Part shown: piece after piece, positions 37,089 through 46,642 of the stretch | Layout: every line of letters starts with the position of its first letter | Position numbering within the stretch: the stretch's first letter is position 1 | Assembly: GCA_900472175.1 (NCBI GenBank) | Contig: UCHD01000007.1 | Location: forward strand, 59,948 to 123,947 | Direction: 5' to 3' | Source: Hyphomicrobiales bacterium | Lineage (GTDB): Bacteria > Pseudomonadota > Alphaproteobacteria > Rhizobiales > Rhizobiaceae | DNA length: 64,000 nucleotides | Position numbers and translations under genes: made by a program | Notes under the pieces: model-generated | Seen by the model: only the letters and a program-made list of their open reading frames with translations | The model's database searches: none | Told to the model about the DNA's origin: nothing

Positions 37089-37116
37089 ACATAAAGAAGT
37101 CTTTATGTCTTTATGT
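37089..37116 (-). promoter_or_regulatory. Triple half-site upstream of ahcY, candidate methionine-cycle operator
   Basis: ACATAAAGA-N2-TCTTTATGT (37089-37108) is a perfect 9-bp dyad, directly followed by a third CTTTATGT (to 37116). It is very AT-rich in a GC-rich setting and lies about 140 bases upstream of ahcY, just after the HPr gene stop. Repressors of the ArsR family (SahR type) control ahcY in several proteobacteria through AT-rich dyads; identity of the binder is inferred. Confidence 0.55.
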
Positions 37117-37130
37117 GGTCCCGCCCGAGG

Positions 37131-37403
37131 CTAGATTTCTTCGCCGAACTTGTCGGCGACCAGGGCGTCGAGTGCATCGAGCGCTTCTTGTGCCTGACGG
37201 CCGCTGGAGGTGACAGAGACCGAACAGCCGGTGCTGGCGGCCAGCATCATCAGGCCCATGATCGAGGTGCCACCGACGGTCATGCCGTCCTTGGAGACGT
37301 GGATCTCGGCATCATAGCCTTCGACCGTCTGGACGAACTTGGCAGAGGCGCGGGCATGCAGGCCACGCTTGTTGACGATCAGAAGGTCGCGGGAGAGGGT
37401 CAT
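37131..37403 (-). CDS. ptsH: Phosphocarrier protein HPr
   Basis: A 90-aa HPr. The phosphorylated His is in 'NKRGLHARASAKF' (His16), and the regulatory serine in 'GGTSIMGLMMLAAS' (Ser47) is the target of HPr kinase. A start at 37403 gives the usual HPr size; an ATG at 37448 would add 15 residues and overlap the IIA gene, and has AGGA upstream, so it is a real alternative. No sugar-specific PTS permease is nearby, so this is a regulatory PTS. Confidence 0.92.
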   Translation of the reverse strand: MTLSRDLLIVNKRGLHARASAKFVQTVEGYDAEIHVSKDGMTVGGTSIMGLMMLAASTGCSVSVTSSGRQAQEALDALDALVADKFGEEI

Positions 37404-37416
37404 GACCGGTGTCCCG

Positions 37417-37818
37417 TTATTTTCCACTGAGGACACGGCTTGCGACATTGATGTATTTCCTGCCTGCTTCGGACGCTTCGACGAGTGCCTTGTCCATATC
37501 GCTTTCGCCTCGGACACCGGCCAGTTTGATCAGCATGGGAAGATTGACACCGGCAATGACTTCAACGGTGCCGCTCTGCATGACCGAGATTGCCAGGTTG
37601 GACGGTGTGCCGCCAAACATATCTGTAAGGATAATAACGCCATTGCCTTCATCGGCTGCAAGAACAGCGTGCAGGATATCCTGCCGGCGCTGGTCCATAT
37701 CATCCTCGGGGCCGATGCAGACAGTCTCGATTGACTTTTGCGGACCAACGACATGCTCCAGTGCATGACGAAACTCTTCAGCCAGCTTGCCGTGTGTGAC
37801 AAGCACAAGTCCGATCAT
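37417..37818 (-). CDS. PTS IIA component, mannose (ManX) type
   Basis: A 133-aa EIIA(Man) domain. 'IGLVLVTHGKLAEEF' holds the phosphorylated His9, and 'IILTDMFGGTPSNLA' is the family's conserved loop. With HPr and HPr kinase it forms the alphaproteobacterial regulatory phosphorelay without a transport subunit. The gene ends 13 bases before HPr. Confidence 0.92.
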   Translation of the reverse strand: MIGLVLVTHGKLAEEFRHALEHVVGPQKSIETVCIGPEDDMDQRRQDILHAVLAADEGNGVIILTDMFGGTPSNLAISVMQSGTVEVIAGVNLPMLIKLAGVRGESDMDKALVEASEAGRKYINVASRVLSGK

Positions 37819-37965
37819 GGTGTCTTCGCTCCAACTGCATCTGCAAATCTATAAGGAGGGTCAGATATCGCAATGCAGCAATTTCGTCCACCTTTAGGGC
37901 GGCCATCTTGGCAAGGAAAAGCCGAATGGCAAGTTAAAAATCCGGAAATGCTGCTTTAAACGGCA

Positions 37966-38433
37966 TCAATGTCCTTGAAAATCGGCATTTTGAGGTAAAA
38001 TCCGCCGTAAAATCTCAAAGGAATTCAAGCCTTCGGCCAGGGGAAGGCGATGCAAAGGCAAAAAATCACCGGACGGCAAAGAAAACCTCTCATTTTCCGG
38101 GGGTAAACGGGGTTCAAATGGCGATTTGACCGGCAGAATGGCACAATCGATCACCGCGGCCGGTATCGTCTCTATAGTAACAATCCCAGCGCCACGGATC
38201 TCCGCCAGGCCGGCGATCGAGGCGGGACGGCCGGCGATGACGCATCCGTTGCGCACTGAAATCAGCACCTGATCATCCGAAACGAGGGCGGCAAACAGCC
38301 CGGCATTTCGCGCCGCCGTCAGGCAGGAGAGCGCCAGCGTGGTCTTGCCGCTACCGGATGGACCGACAAACAGGAATCCCTGGCTTCCAAGCACCACGGC
38401 AGTCGCGTGAACATTGACCGCCGCGCTGGTCAC
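37966..38433 (-). CDS. hprK: HPr kinase/phosphorylase, short form
   Basis: A 155-aa protein that is just the C-terminal catalytic domain of HprK (Gram-positive HprK is about 310 aa). The P-loop is 'GPSGSGKT' (residues 24-31), followed by 'ALVSDDQVLI' and 'RGAGIVTIE'. It should phosphorylate HPr on the conserved serine. The short form is normal in alphaproteobacteria. It starts with GTG at 38433, overlapping the chvG stop by 4 bases, so sensor kinase and HPr kinase are co-translated. About 147 bases separate it from the IIA gene, with no obvious terminator. Confidence 0.92.
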   Translation of the reverse strand: MTSAAVNVHATAVVLGSQGFLFVGPSGSGKTTLALSCLTAARNAGLFAALVSDDQVLISVRNGCVIAGRPASIAGLAEIRGAGIVTIETIPAAVIDCAILPVKSPFEPRLPPENERFSLPSGDFLPLHRLPLAEGLNSFEILRRILPQNADFQGH

Positions 38434-40211
38434 GCGTGGTTCTCGATCGGAAGGGAAAGGATGAAGCGGGCACCGGTAATCTTGCCGGTCGCGTCCATCA
38501 TGTTCTCGGCTTTCAGCGAGCCGCCATGGGCTTCGGCGATCTGGCGGGAGATGGAAAGGCCAAGGCCCGAATTCTGGCCAAAATCCTCGCCGTCGGGCCG
38601 GTCCGTGTAGAAGCGTTCGAAAATGCGGTCGATGTCTTCGGCCTGGATGCCCGGGCCGTTATCCTCGACATAGATGATGCAACGGCTGCGGGTCCGGGTC
38701 AGGCGCAGGACGATGCGTCCACCCTGCTCCGGAACAAACGACCGGGCATTTTCGATCAGGTTGGTGATGATCTGGCCGATGCGCAGTTCGTAACCGCCCA
38801 CATCGAAACGCGCCTTCGGATTGTCCTTGCGCTCGACGACGAAGCTCAGCTCGACGGCTTTCTTGCCGCTGCGGATCTGCCGGGAAATATCGACAAGGCC
38901 ACCGAGCAGCTTTTCAAGGTCGACGGCCTTGGCGTCGCTGCGGGCAAGCTCGGCATCGAGCCTCGAAGCATCGGAAATATCGCTGATCAACCGGTCAAGA
39001 CGGCGCACGTCATGCTGGATGACGTCCATCAGCCGTTTCTTGGAATCGTCGGTACGGGCGAGCGGCAGCGTCTCGACGGCGCTGCGTAGCGAAGTCAGCG
39101 GGTTCTTTAGTTCATGGCTGACGTCGGCGGCAAAATTCTCGATTGCGGCGATACGGTCGTAGAGCGCCGTCGTCATTTCGCGCAGCGCAACGGACAGGTT
39201 GCCGATTTCGTCCTGACGCGACGAAAAATCCGGAATTTCCTCACGCTCCTTGGCGCCACCCCGCCGCACGCGGATGGCAGCGGCCGACAGGCGGCGCAAG
39301 GGGTTGGCAATAGTGCTCGACAGCAGCAGCGACAGGATGACGTTGACGAGGGCGGCGACGCCGAAGACGCGAATGATCGCTAGCCGCTCGGCATGGACGA
39401 TCTTGTCGATATCGCCGGCCTGCGTTGACAGGAGCAGCACACCGAGAACCGCGCGGAACCGCTGGACGGGCACGGCAACGGAGACGATCAGTTCGCCCTT
39501 TTCCGTGACACGCACCACGGCGCCGCGAACGCCGGTCAGCGCATTCATGACTTCGGGATAGACAGCGCCGTTGCCGCCCGGCGGTTCCTTGTAGAGCGGC
39601 ATGTTGCCGGGTTGCAGCACACGGTTGAACCAGGCGTTCAGCCGTTCGGACCATGTCACAGGCTCCGGGTCGATCGGCGGCAGGTCGAAACGCAGCACTT
39701 GACCGCCGGTATAGAGATGGCGGGAATCCAGCAGAAGGTCGGCGTCGGCATCAAACAGGCGGGCACGGGTGCGGGTCGGCGATATCAGCCGCCGCAATAC
39801 CGGGGCAATCCGTTCCTGGTTGATCGGGAATTCGAGATCCTCGTCGCTGGGTAGCGGCGTGATGCTTTGGCCTGCCTGCAGCTCCAGCAGCTTCTCGGGA
39901 TCGATGGTGATCGAGTTGGTATCGACGGAGGCGGATGCAGCGATTGCGCCGGCGATGATTTCGCCTTGCGTCAACAGGCTTTCAACGCGCGCTTCGGTCA
40001 GTCCTTCGCGAAACTGGTTCAGATACATGATGCCGCCGCCGAGGACGAGCAGCGCGACGAGGTTGAAGAACAGGATGCGGCGCGTCAGGCTGGAAAAGAC
40101 GGCATTGCCGAAGATACGGCGAATCAGCGTGAACGGATGCGCCCACTTGCGGCCGGCGGCCGCCCGTGTCTCGCTGTCATCCATATCGATATTGCGCAAG
40201 ACTTCGACCAA
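38430..40211 (-). CDS. chvG: Sensor histidine kinase ChvG (ExoS)
   Basis: A 593-aa inner-membrane sensor. Transmembrane segments are near residues 44-66 ('ILFFNLVALLVLGGGIMYL') and 275-300, with a large periplasmic domain between. HAMP, H-box 'ADVSHELKNPLTSL' (His366) and HATPase ('DNGPGI', 'SGLGLSISR') follow. ChvG/ChvI controls acid-pH, envelope and succinoglycan responses in rhizobia. The start is TTG at 40211 with GGGAG upstream; an ATG at 40184 is an alternative. Confidence 0.95.
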   Translation of the reverse strand: MVEVLRNIDMDDSETRAAAGRKWAHPFTLIRRIFGNAVFSSLTRRILFFNLVALLVLGGGIMYLNQFREGLTEARVESLLTQGEIIAGAIAASASVDTNSITIDPEKLLELQAGQSITPLPSDEDLEFPINQERIAPVLRRLISPTRTRARLFDADADLLLDSRHLYTGGQVLRFDLPPIDPEPVTWSERLNAWFNRVLQPGNMPLYKEPPGGNGAVYPEVMNALTGVRGAVVRVTEKGELIVSVAVPVQRFRAVLGVLLLSTQAGDIDKIVHAERLAIIRVFGVAALVNVILSLLLSSTIANPLRRLSAAAIRVRRGGAKEREEIPDFSSRQDEIGNLSVALREMTTALYDRIAAIENFAADVSHELKNPLTSLRSAVETLPLARTDDSKKRLMDVIQHDVRRLDRLISDISDASRLDAELARSDAKAVDLEKLLGGLVDISRQIRSGKKAVELSFVVERKDNPKARFDVGGYELRIGQIITNLIENARSFVPEQGGRIVLRLTRTRSRCIIYVEDNGPGIQAEDIDRIFERFYTDRPDGEDFGQNSGLGLSISRQIAEAHGGSLKAENMMDATGKITGARFILSLPIENHA

Positions 40212-40426
40212 GCCTTCAACTCCCGCTTTCGCGGCTCCTGTATATCAAATGCGGCTTTTCTGCCGCCGCAATGGCAGGCCTGGCTGCCGTCCGCCCAAGG
40301 GCAGAATGGAGAATACGGCCTTGTCTCTCGCTTTGGCGCGGAGCCCTATCATACAGCGCAGCCCTTGACCACGCCAGACTTGCGCATCGCGGCGATGCCC
40401 GGCGTGGTAGGAAGGTAAGGTCTGGC

Positions 40427-41161
40427 TCAGGCCGATTCGCGGAAGCGATAACCGACGCCGTAAAGCGTCTCGATCATATCGAAGTCGTTATCGACCATCT
40501 TGAACTTCTTGCGCAGCCGCTTGATGTGGCTGTCGATGGTACGGTCGTCAACATAGACCTGCTCGTCATAGGCGGCGTCCATCAAGGAATCGCGGCTCTT
40601 GACCACGCCGGGGCGTTGCGCCAGCGAATGCAGGATCAGGAATTCGGTGACCGTCAGTGTGACGGGCTCGTTCTTCCAGGTGCAGGTATGGCGTTCCTGG
40701 TCCATCGACAGCTGGCCGCGCTCCAGTGAGCGGGCCTGGATATCCGCTGCACTCTTGGCCGCGCCGCTGCCAGTGCTCGCGGCAGCCGCCGCTTCGCGGT
40801 TGGCCGAGCGGCGCAGGATCGCCTTGACGCGTTCAACCAGCAGTCGCTGCGAGAACGGTTTGGTGATGAAATCGTCGGCGCCCATCTTCAGGCCGAACAG
40901 TTCATCGATCTCCTCATCTTTGGAGGTCAGGAAGATCACCGGAATATCGGATTTCTGGCGCAGGCGGCGCAGAAGCTCCATGCCGTCCATGCGTGGCATC
41001 TTGATATCGAAGATGGCGAGCTGCGGCGGCCGGGCAAGCAGACCGTCAAGCGCCGAGGCACCGTCGGTATAGGTTTCGACCTTGTAGCCTTCCGCCTCCA
41101 GTGCAATCGACACCGAGGTCAGGATATTCCGGTCGTCATCGACAAGTGCAATCGTCTGCAT
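40427..41161 (-). CDS. chvI: Response regulator ChvI
   Basis: A 244-aa OmpR-type regulator. The receiver domain has 'ALVDDDRN', the phosphorylated Asp52 in '[13 protein letters not shown]' and Lys in 'FITKPF'. The C-terminal winged helix has '[20 protein letters not shown]' and 'IKRLRKKF'. The start [10 protein letters not shown] at 41161 fits the family (about 241 aa). It is divergent from pckA, a conserved rhizobial order; ChvI is known to affect pckA in Agrobacterium relatives. Confidence 0.96.
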   Translation of the reverse strand: MQTIALVDDDRNILTSVSIALEAEGYKVETYTDGASALDGLLARPPQLAIFDIKMPRMDGMELLRRLRQKSDIPVIFLTSKDEEIDELFGLKMGADDFITKPFSQRLLVERVKAILRRSANREAAAAASTGSGAAKSAADIQARSLERGQLSMDQERHTCTWKNEPVTLTVTEFLILHSLAQRPGVVKSRDSLMDAAYDEQVYVDDRTIDSHIKRLRKKFKMVDNDFDMIETLYGVGYRFRESA

Positions 41162-41501
41162 CGTATAGGGCTCCACCATTTCGCTGCGCCTCCGAGGCCA
41201 GCCCGGTTGTCCGGGCTCTGCTGCGGTAAGACGCGTTTCATGAGTATAAAGGTGGAACAAATTGTGGCGAAGTAAAATGCAAAAGCTACGAGCCTGATGC
41301 CGAGAGGGTGTTTCCGGCAAAAAAAGGATGTCTGAAAAGGCGCGATTCAACCGATTAAAAAAGCGATATTTTCTTTTAAATCGATTAATATACTGAAATC
41401 ATTGTATTTTTTACGACAGCAATCTTGTCTTTTTGGCTCCATCCTTTTATGGTTGCTAACATTCAATGTTCTGTCGGCAAACCACGGAGGAAAGCTGGAC
41501 C
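41162..41501. promoter_or_regulatory. Divergent chvI-pckA regulatory region
   Basis: A 340-base gap between divergent genes, strikingly AT-rich at 41340-41460. TTGTCT (41425-41430) and TATGGT (41448-41453), 17 bases apart, form a possible pckA promoter. CGATTAAAAAAG (41352-41363) and CTTTTAAATCG (41373-41383) make an imperfect dyad. ChvI may bind here; no known motif was matched with certainty. Confidence 0.45.
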
Positions 41502-43112
41502 ATGAAGGAACTCGGCATTCGCAACCCATCCCTTGGGCTGGAATCAATCGGTTTCACCAACCTGGACATGGTTCGGTACAACTTTGGCACTGCTGAACTC
41601 TATGAGGAAATCCTGCGCCGTAGTGAAGCGCAGCTGACCGCGGATGGTGCCGTTCGCGCCTTGACAGGCCAGCACACCGGCCGTTCGCCGAAAGATAAAT
41701 TCGTCGTTCGCGATGAAAACACCACCGACCAGATCTGGTGGGACAATAACAATGCGATGTCGCCGGAGCACTTCGCCGTCCTGCATCAGGACATGCTCGA
41801 TCATGCCAAGGGCAAGTCGCTCTATGCGCAGGATCTGATTGGCGGCGCCGATGCGGAAAACGCCTTGCCGACACGCGTCATCACCGAGTTCGCCTGGCAT
41901 TCGCTGTTCATCCGCAATCTTCTGATCCGTCCGGAAAAGGCATCGCTTGCCGCCTTCGTTCCGCAGTTGACGATCATCGACCTGCCGGACTTCAAGGGCA
42001 ATCCTGCCCGTCACGGTTGCCGGACCGAAACCGTGATTGCCTGCAACTTCACCAAGGGCATCATTCTGATCGGCGGCACGTCTTATGCCGGCGAGATGAA
42101 GAAGGCCGTCTTCACCATGCTCAACTACCTGTTGCCGGCCAAGCGCGTGATGCCGATGCATTGCTCGGCCAATGTCGGCCCGGATGGCGACGCAGCCGTA
42201 TTCTTTGGCCTTTCGGGTACTGGCAAGACGACGCTGTCGGCCGATCCGAAGCGCACGCTGATCGGTGATGACGAACATGGCTGGGGCGAGCATGGCATCT
42301 TCAATTTCGAAGGTGGCTGCTACGCCAAGACCATTCGTCTGTCAGCGGAAGCCGAGCCGGAAATCTTCGAGACCACCCGCCGTTTCGGCACAGTGCTTGA
42401 AAACGTCATTCTCGATGAAAACCGCAAGCCGGATTTCAACGACGGTTCGCTGACCGAAAACACCCGCTGCGCCTATCCGCTGGACTTTATTCCGAATGCC
42501 AGCAAGAGCGGCACGGCGGGGCATCCGGGCACGATCATCATGCTGACGGCCGATGCTTTCGGCGTCATGCCGCCGATCGCCCGTCTGACGCCTGATCAGG
42601 CCATGTATCACTTCCTCTCCGGCTACACCGCCAAGGTTGCCGGCACGGAAAAGGGTGTGACTGAGCCGGAAGCAACGTTCTCGACCTGCTTTGGCGCACC
42701 GTTCATGCCGCGTCATCCGTCGGAATATGGCAATCTGCTCAAGGCTCTGATCGCCGAACACGGCGTCAATTGCTGGCTGGTCAACACCGGCTGGACCGGT
42801 GGCGCGCATGGCACGGGACATCGCATGCCGATCAAGGCAACGCGGGCGCTGCTCGCTGCAGCGCTGGATGGTTCGCTGGCCTCGGCCGAATTCCGCACCG
42901 ACAGCAATTTCGGCTTTGCCGTGCCGGTTGCGGTACCGGGCGTCGATACCAGCATCCTTGATCCGCGCTCCACCTGGAGTGACGGCGTTGCCTATGACGC
43001 GCAGGCCCGCAAGCTGGTCGATATGTTCGTTGCCAACTTCGCCAAGTTCGAAAGCCATGTCGATGGCAGCGTTCGCGATGCCGCACCCGGCGTGAAGCTC
43101 GCGGCCGAATAA
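41502..43112 (+). CDS. pckA: Phosphoenolpyruvate carboxykinase (ATP)
   Basis: A 536-aa gluconeogenic enzyme converting oxaloacetate to phosphoenolpyruvate. The ATP-binding '[16 protein letters not shown]' loop, the Mn-binding 'IGDDEHGW' and the substrate-binding '[11 protein letters not shown]' are clear. The ATG at 41502 has GGAGGAAAG 7 bases upstream. A terminator follows. In rhizobia it is needed for growth on C4-dicarboxylates. Confidence 0.97.
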   Translation: MKELGIRNPSLGLESIGFTNLDMVRYNFGTAELYEEILRRSEAQLTADGAVRALTGQHTGRSPKDKFVVRDENTTDQIWWDNNNAMSPEHFAVLHQDMLDHAKGKSLYAQDLIGGADAENALPTRVITEFAWHSLFIRNLLIRPEKASLAAFVPQLTIIDLPDFKGNPARHGCRTETVIACNFTKGIILIGGTSYAGEMKKAVFTMLNYLLPAKRVMPMHCSANVGPDGDAAVFFGLSGTGKTTLSADPKRTLIGDDEHGWGEHGIFNFEGGCYAKTIRLSAEAEPEIFETTRRFGTVLENVILDENRKPDFNDGSLTENTRCAYPLDFIPNASKSGTAGHPGTIIMLTADAFGVMPPIARLTPDQAMYHFLSGYTAKVAGTEKGVTEPEATFSTCFGAPFMPRHPSEYGNLLKALIAEHGVNCWLVNTGWTGGAHGTGHRMPIKATRALLAAALDGSLASAEFRTDSNFGFAVPVAVPGVDTSILDPRSTWSDGVAYDAQARKLVDMFVANFAKFESHVDGSVRDAAPGVKLAAE

Positions 43113-43140
43113 ATCAGCCCTCACAGAGGGTTGCAGACGA

Positions 43141-43156
43141 TGATTCACGTGAAACC
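43141..43156. other. parS-like centromere site (14 of 16)
   Basis: TGATTCACGTGAAACC matches the ParB consensus TGTTNCACGTGAAACA at 14 of 16 positions. It lies between the pckA stop and its terminator stem, which it overlaps. It is one of three such sites in the window. Confidence 0.5.
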
Positions 43157-43179
43157 CGGCACGAAAGTGCCGGGTTTTT
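43152..43179 (+). terminator. Rho-independent terminator of pckA
   Basis: AAACCCGGCAC-GAAA-GTGCCGGGTTTTT: an 11-bp stem, a stable GAAA tetraloop and a T run. Confidence 0.92.
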
Positions 43180-43252
43180 GCATTGCCTGCCGGTTCGCGC
43201 GTTTTCAACGCCTGTTTCCTGTGAGATAGAGCGATGGAAGGATGAAAACCAC

Positions 43253-43687
43253 ATGGCCAGCGATCCGCTTTACATCAACGACCGCATTGTGATCGCCGGC
43301 TGGGAGCTGACGGAGCAATTCGTGCTGGCGGGTGGGCCGGGCGGACAGAACGTCAACAAGGTCTCGACCGCAGTTCAGCTGTTCTACGGCATCGCCGCTT
43401 CGCCGGCCTTGCCGGAGCGGGTGCGCGACAACGCCATCAAGCTCGCCGGCCGCAAGGTCTCCAAGGATGGCGTGCTGATGATCGAGGCCAGTCGATTTCG
43501 CAGTCAGGAGCGCAACCGCGAGGATGCGCGCGAGCGGCTGAAGGAGCTGATCCTCAAGGCCGCCGAGCCACCACCGCCGCCGCGCCGGAAAACCAAACCG
43601 ACCAAGGGTTCGATCGAACGGCGGCTGAAGGAAAAGACCGGGCGGGGCGAAGTCAAGAAGATGCGCGGCCGCCCGGAAAACGATTGA
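43253..43687 (+). CDS. arfB: Alternative ribosome-rescue factor ArfB (peptidyl-tRNA hydrolase)
   Basis: A 144-aa class I release-factor-like protein. The catalytic 'AGGPGGQNVNKVST' holds the GGQ motif, and the lysine/arginine-rich tail ('PRRKTKPTKGSIERRLKEK') reaches into the mRNA channel of stalled ribosomes. It frees ribosomes stuck without a stop codon. The start at 43253 gives MASDPLYIND. Confidence 0.92.
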   Translation: MASDPLYINDRIVIAGWELTEQFVLAGGPGGQNVNKVSTAVQLFYGIAASPALPERVRDNAIKLAGRKVSKDGVLMIEASRFRSQERNREDARERLKELILKAAEPPPPPRRKTKPTKGSIERRLKEKTGRGEVKKMRGRPEND

Positions 43688-43772
43688 TCGCGGCAATTTT
43701 CATCCGGGCCTTGTTTTTTTCCCATCACTGCACTCTGTTAGGGTTGAAGAAACCCGCAAAAGGAGATGCGCC

Positions 43773-44240
43773 ATGGGTCTGTTCAGCTTTATCAAGAATG
43801 CCGGCAAGAAGCTCGGCATCGGCGGCGATGACGATGCGCCGGATGTCGAAGCGGTGAAGAAGGAATTGGCCTCCCACGATCTCGGCACCGACAAGGTCAA
43901 TGTCGCGGTCGAGGGCGACAAGATCGTGCTGACTGGCGTGGTGAAGGACCAGTCCGCCTTTGAGAAGGCCGTCGTTGCCGTCGGTAACACGCTGGGTATC
44001 TCGAAGGTGGAAGCGGCAGAACTGAAGGTCGCCGATGGCGCCGCTGCACCCGCACCGGCCAAGGAGCCGGTGTTCTACACGGTGAAGAAGGGCGACAACC
44101 TCTGGAAGATCGCCGAATCGCAGTATGGCAAGGGCAAGGGTGTGAAGAATACCGTCATCTTCGAAGCCAACAAGCCGATGCTGACCCATCCGGACAAGAT
44201 CTATCCCGGCCAGGTCCTGCGCATTCCGGCCCTGGATTAA
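43773..44240 (+). CDS. kbp: BON-LysM protein, Kbp (YgaU)-like
   Basis: A 155-aa cytoplasmic protein. The N-terminus 'MGLFSFIKNAGKKLG' and a BON domain (about 25-90) are followed by a LysM domain (about 105-153, 'FYTVKKGDNLWKIAESQYG' and 'PDKIYPGQVLRIPALD'). It matches E. coli Kbp, a potassium-binding protein of the same length and layout. AAAGGAGAT precedes the ATG. It is followed within 5 bases by a secreted protein gene. Confidence 0.88.
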   Translation: MGLFSFIKNAGKKLGIGGDDDAPDVEAVKKELASHDLGTDKVNVAVEGDKIVLTGVVKDQSAFEKAVVAVGNTLGISKVEAAELKVADGAAAPAPAKEPVFYTVKKGDNLWKIAESQYGKGKGVKNTVIFEANKPMLTHPDKIYPGQVLRIPALD

Positions 44241-44245
44241 GCTTG

Positions 44246-44686
44246 ATGAAAAGGCTCAGCGCAGTTCTGCTGGTTTTGCTGGCTGCCGCGGCAGCGATAT
44301 TCAGCGGGCCTGCGCTGGCGTTGACGTTTCGCGAGCCCGCCAAGGGATCGGCAGAACGGGCCGCAATCATGGATACCCTGCGCCCGGCGGTCGAGGCGGA
44401 GATGCGCGGCCCGGTCGAATTTGTGGTCACCACCATCCGGGTCACGCCGAACTGGGCCTTTGTGCAGGTGGAGCCACAGCGGCCGGGCGGTGGCGTGATC
44501 GATCCGGAGCAAACCGGTTTTGCCGGGGATACCGACATGATGGACGGCCTGACGGTCTATGCACTCATGGGCTTTCAAGCCGGGCGCTGGAACCTGATCG
44601 ACCATATGGTCGGCCCGACCGATGTCGGTTACGCCGACTGGCAGCAGCGTTACGGCGTTCCCGCTGCCTTGCTCGGGCTGGAATAG
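44246..44686 (+). CDS. Secreted hypothetical protein
   Basis: A 146-aa protein I do not recognise. Residues 1-26 are a signal peptide ('LSAVLLVLLAAAAAIFSGPALALT'-like core, cut after 'ALA'). The mature part is about 120 aa with 'PVEFVVTTIRVTPNWAFVQVEPQRPGG' and 'HMVGPTDVGYADW', without cysteines. It sits between kbp and alkB with gaps of 5 and 7 bases, so the three are one operon. A periplasmic place is likely. Confidence 0.75.
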   Translation: MKRLSAVLLVLLAAAAAIFSGPALALTFREPAKGSAERAAIMDTLRPAVEAEMRGPVEFVVTTIRVTPNWAFVQVEPQRPGGGVIDPEQTGFAGDTDMMDGLTVYALMGFQAGRWNLIDHMVGPTDVGYADWQQRYGVPAALLGLE

Positions 44687-44693
44687 GTTTCCG

Positions 44694-45305
44694 ATGAAGG
44701 CGCTGCCCCAGGGTATCCAGCACATTCCGGATTTTCTCGACCGGGAAAAACAGGAAGCTCTGGTCGAGAGCATCCGGACCGTCGTGGCGGAAGCCCCACT
44801 GTTCGTTCCGGCCATGCCCCGCACCGGCAAGCCGATGTCCGTGCGCATGACCAATTGCGGCTCGCTCGGCTGGGTGACGGACAAGGAACGCGGCTATCGC
44901 TACCAGCCGCACCATCCGGTCACCGGCAAACCATGGCCGGCAATGCCGGATGTGTTGCTCGATATCTGGCGCACGGTGTCCGGCACCTCGAAAGAGCCGG
45001 AGGCCTGTCTCGTCAATTTTTATGCCGACGACGCCCGTATGGGCCTTCACCAGGATCGCGATGAAAAAGACTTGGAAACGCCGGTCGTGTCGATTTCGCT
45101 GGGAGACAGCTGCCTTTTCCGCGTCGGCGGCACTGAGCGTAGCGGCGGAACGCTGTCGTTCAAGCTAGCGAGCGGCGATGTCGTCGTGCTGGGCGGCGAG
45201 GGGCGTCTCGCCTTTCACGGCGTCGACAAGATCTACCCCAACACCTCGACATTGCTGAAAAACGGCGGCCGCATCAATCTGACGCTCCGCCGCGTCACAT
45301 TGTGA
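44694..45305 (+). CDS. alkB: Alkylated DNA repair dioxygenase AlkB
   Basis: A 203-aa 2-oxoglutarate/iron-dependent dioxygenase that removes methyl groups from 1-methyladenine and 3-methylcytosine. The iron ligands are in 'MGLHQDRDEKD' (His and Asp) and 'LAFHGVDKI' (His), and 'GRINLTLRRV' binds 2-oxoglutarate. 'ACLVNFYADDARMG' is conserved. The start at 44694 is 7 bases after the previous stop. Convergent with coaA, with 3 bases between stops. Confidence 0.93.
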   Translation: MKALPQGIQHIPDFLDREKQEALVESIRTVVAEAPLFVPAMPRTGKPMSVRMTNCGSLGWVTDKERGYRYQPHHPVTGKPWPAMPDVLLDIWRTVSGTSKEPEACLVNFYADDARMGLHQDRDEKDLETPVVSISLGDSCLFRVGGTERSGGTLSFKLASGDVVVLGGEGRLAFHGVDKIYPNTSTLLKNGGRINLTLRRVTL

Positions 45306-45308
45306 GCG

Positions 45309-46304
45309 TCAGAGTTTGCGCAACGCCACTGTCTCGGTCAGGTGATTTGGGCCTTTTTGAAGAATAAGGTCAGCGCGCGGCCGTGTCGGCAGGATGTTCT
45401 GGCGCAGGTTCTTCAGGTTGATGTTCTGCCAAAGCCCCTCGGCGATCGTCAGGGCTTCCTCCTCGCTCACCTGCGCATAACGCTTGAAGAACGAATCCGG
45501 ATTGCGGAAAGCGGTCTGGCGCAGCCGCATGAAGCGATTAACGTACCAGGTGTGGATCAGGCTTTCCTCGGCGTCGATATAGATCGAGAAATCGAAGAAA
45601 TCCGACACCATCGGCACGATCTTGCCGTCGGCGGGCAGATTGCGCGACTGCAGGACGTTGATGCCCTCGAAAATCAGGATGTCGGGACGGTCCACCACCT
45701 GGAATTGGTCGGGCAGGACGTCATAGCTGAGATGGGAATAGCTCGGCGCGTGGACATTCGGCTGCCCGGCCTTGATCGCTGACAGGAAGCGCAGCAGCGC
45801 GCCAATATCGTAGCTTTCCGGAAAGCCCTTGCGGTCCATCATGTTTTCCCGCAGCAGCGTCGCGTTGGGATAGAGAAAACCGTCCGTCGTCACCAGATCG
45901 ACCTTCGGGCTCGATGGCCAGCGCGACAGAAGCTCGGCCAGAATACGCGCCGTCGTCGATTTGCCGACGGCAACGGAGCCGGCGATGCCGATCACAAACG
46001 GCGTCTTGGCATCGTTCGACATGCTGAGGAAAGCCTGGCGCTGGGCAAACAGCTTTTGCGAGGATTCCACGTGAGTCGACAGAAGACGGGACAGCGACAG
46101 ATAGATGCGCCGGACTTCGCTGAGATCGATCGGGTCGTTCAGCGAGCGCAGCCGCTGGACCTCATCGGCGGACAGGGTCAGCGGCGTGTCTGCCCGGAAA
46201 TGCGACCATTCCTCGGCCGAAAAGAACCGGTAGGGCGAATAGTCCTTGTTGTCGAAATGATCCGGAATATCGGCCGGCGCGATGTCTTTTGCGGCGATGG
46301 TCAT
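45309..46304 (-). CDS. coaA: Pantothenate kinase (type I)
   Basis: A 331-aa ATP-dependent kinase for the first step of coenzyme A synthesis. The P-loop is '[17 protein letters not shown]' (about residues 105-121), with '[12 protein letters not shown]' following and '[16 protein letters not shown]' further on. It is last in the his group, 5 bases after hisE. Confidence 0.95.
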   Translation of the reverse strand: MTIAAKDIAPADIPDHFDNKDYSPYRFFSAEEWSHFRADTPLTLSADEVQRLRSLNDPIDLSEVRRIYLSLSRLLSTHVESSQKLFAQRQAFLSMSNDAKTPFVIGIAGSVAVGKSTTARILAELLSRWPSSPKVDLVTTDGFLYPNATLLRENMMDRKGFPESYDIGALLRFLSAIKAGQPNVHAPSYSHLSYDVLPDQFQVVDRPDILIFEGINVLQSRNLPADGKIVPMVSDFFDFSIYIDAEESLIHTWYVNRFMRLRQTAFRNPDSFFKRYAQVSEEEALTIAEGLWQNINLKNLRQNILPTRPRADLILQKGPNHLTETVALRKL

Positions 46305-46309
46305 GACGT

Positions 46310-46624
46310 CTACCGGCTTGCCTTTTCCTGGAGGCCCGACTGGCTGGTGCGCCGGTCAAGCTCATCCATCACATCCTGCAACGGAATATCAGCAATTTTC
46401 AATACGACCATCAGATGATAGACCAGATCGGCACTTTCGGCGATCAGGTTGGTCCGGTCATTGGAAATCGCCGCGATCACGGTTTCGACGGCCTCCTCGC
46501 CAAGCTTCTTGGCGGCCTTCGCCTGCCCATGGGCAACGAGTTTGGCGGTCCAGGATTCGTCGGGGGACGCTTTTGCCCGCGTGGCGACGATTGCTTCAAG
46601 ATCGGAAAGGCTGAAATTGCTCAT
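46310..46624 (-). CDS. hisE: Phosphoribosyl-ATP pyrophosphatase
   Basis: A 104-aa MazG-fold enzyme for the second step of histidine synthesis. '[14 protein letters not shown]' and '[13 protein letters not shown]' hold the metal-binding acidic residues. It is a separate protein here, not fused to HisI. It lies 18 bases after hisF. Confidence 0.95.
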   Translation of the reverse strand: MSNFSLSDLEAIVATRAKASPDESWTAKLVAHGQAKAAKKLGEEAVETVIAAISNDRTNLIAESADLVYHLMVVLKIADIPLQDVMDELDRRTSQSGLQEKASR

Positions 46625-46642
46625 CTGTCTTTGTCCTGAAGC

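Noticed and set aside
36949..37130. SAM-II or SAH riboswitch in the ahcY leader
   Set aside because: I could not find the conserved core of either class; the clear signal is the palindrome, which fits a protein operator.
35560..37134. Long plus-strand open frame (524 codons) opposite ahcY
   Set aside because: Composition is that of an antisense shadow; ahcY is certain and the frame has no motif.
46064..46080. Fourth parS-like site (TTCCACGTGAGT)
   Set aside because: Only the centre matches; the right arm fails and it is inside coaA.
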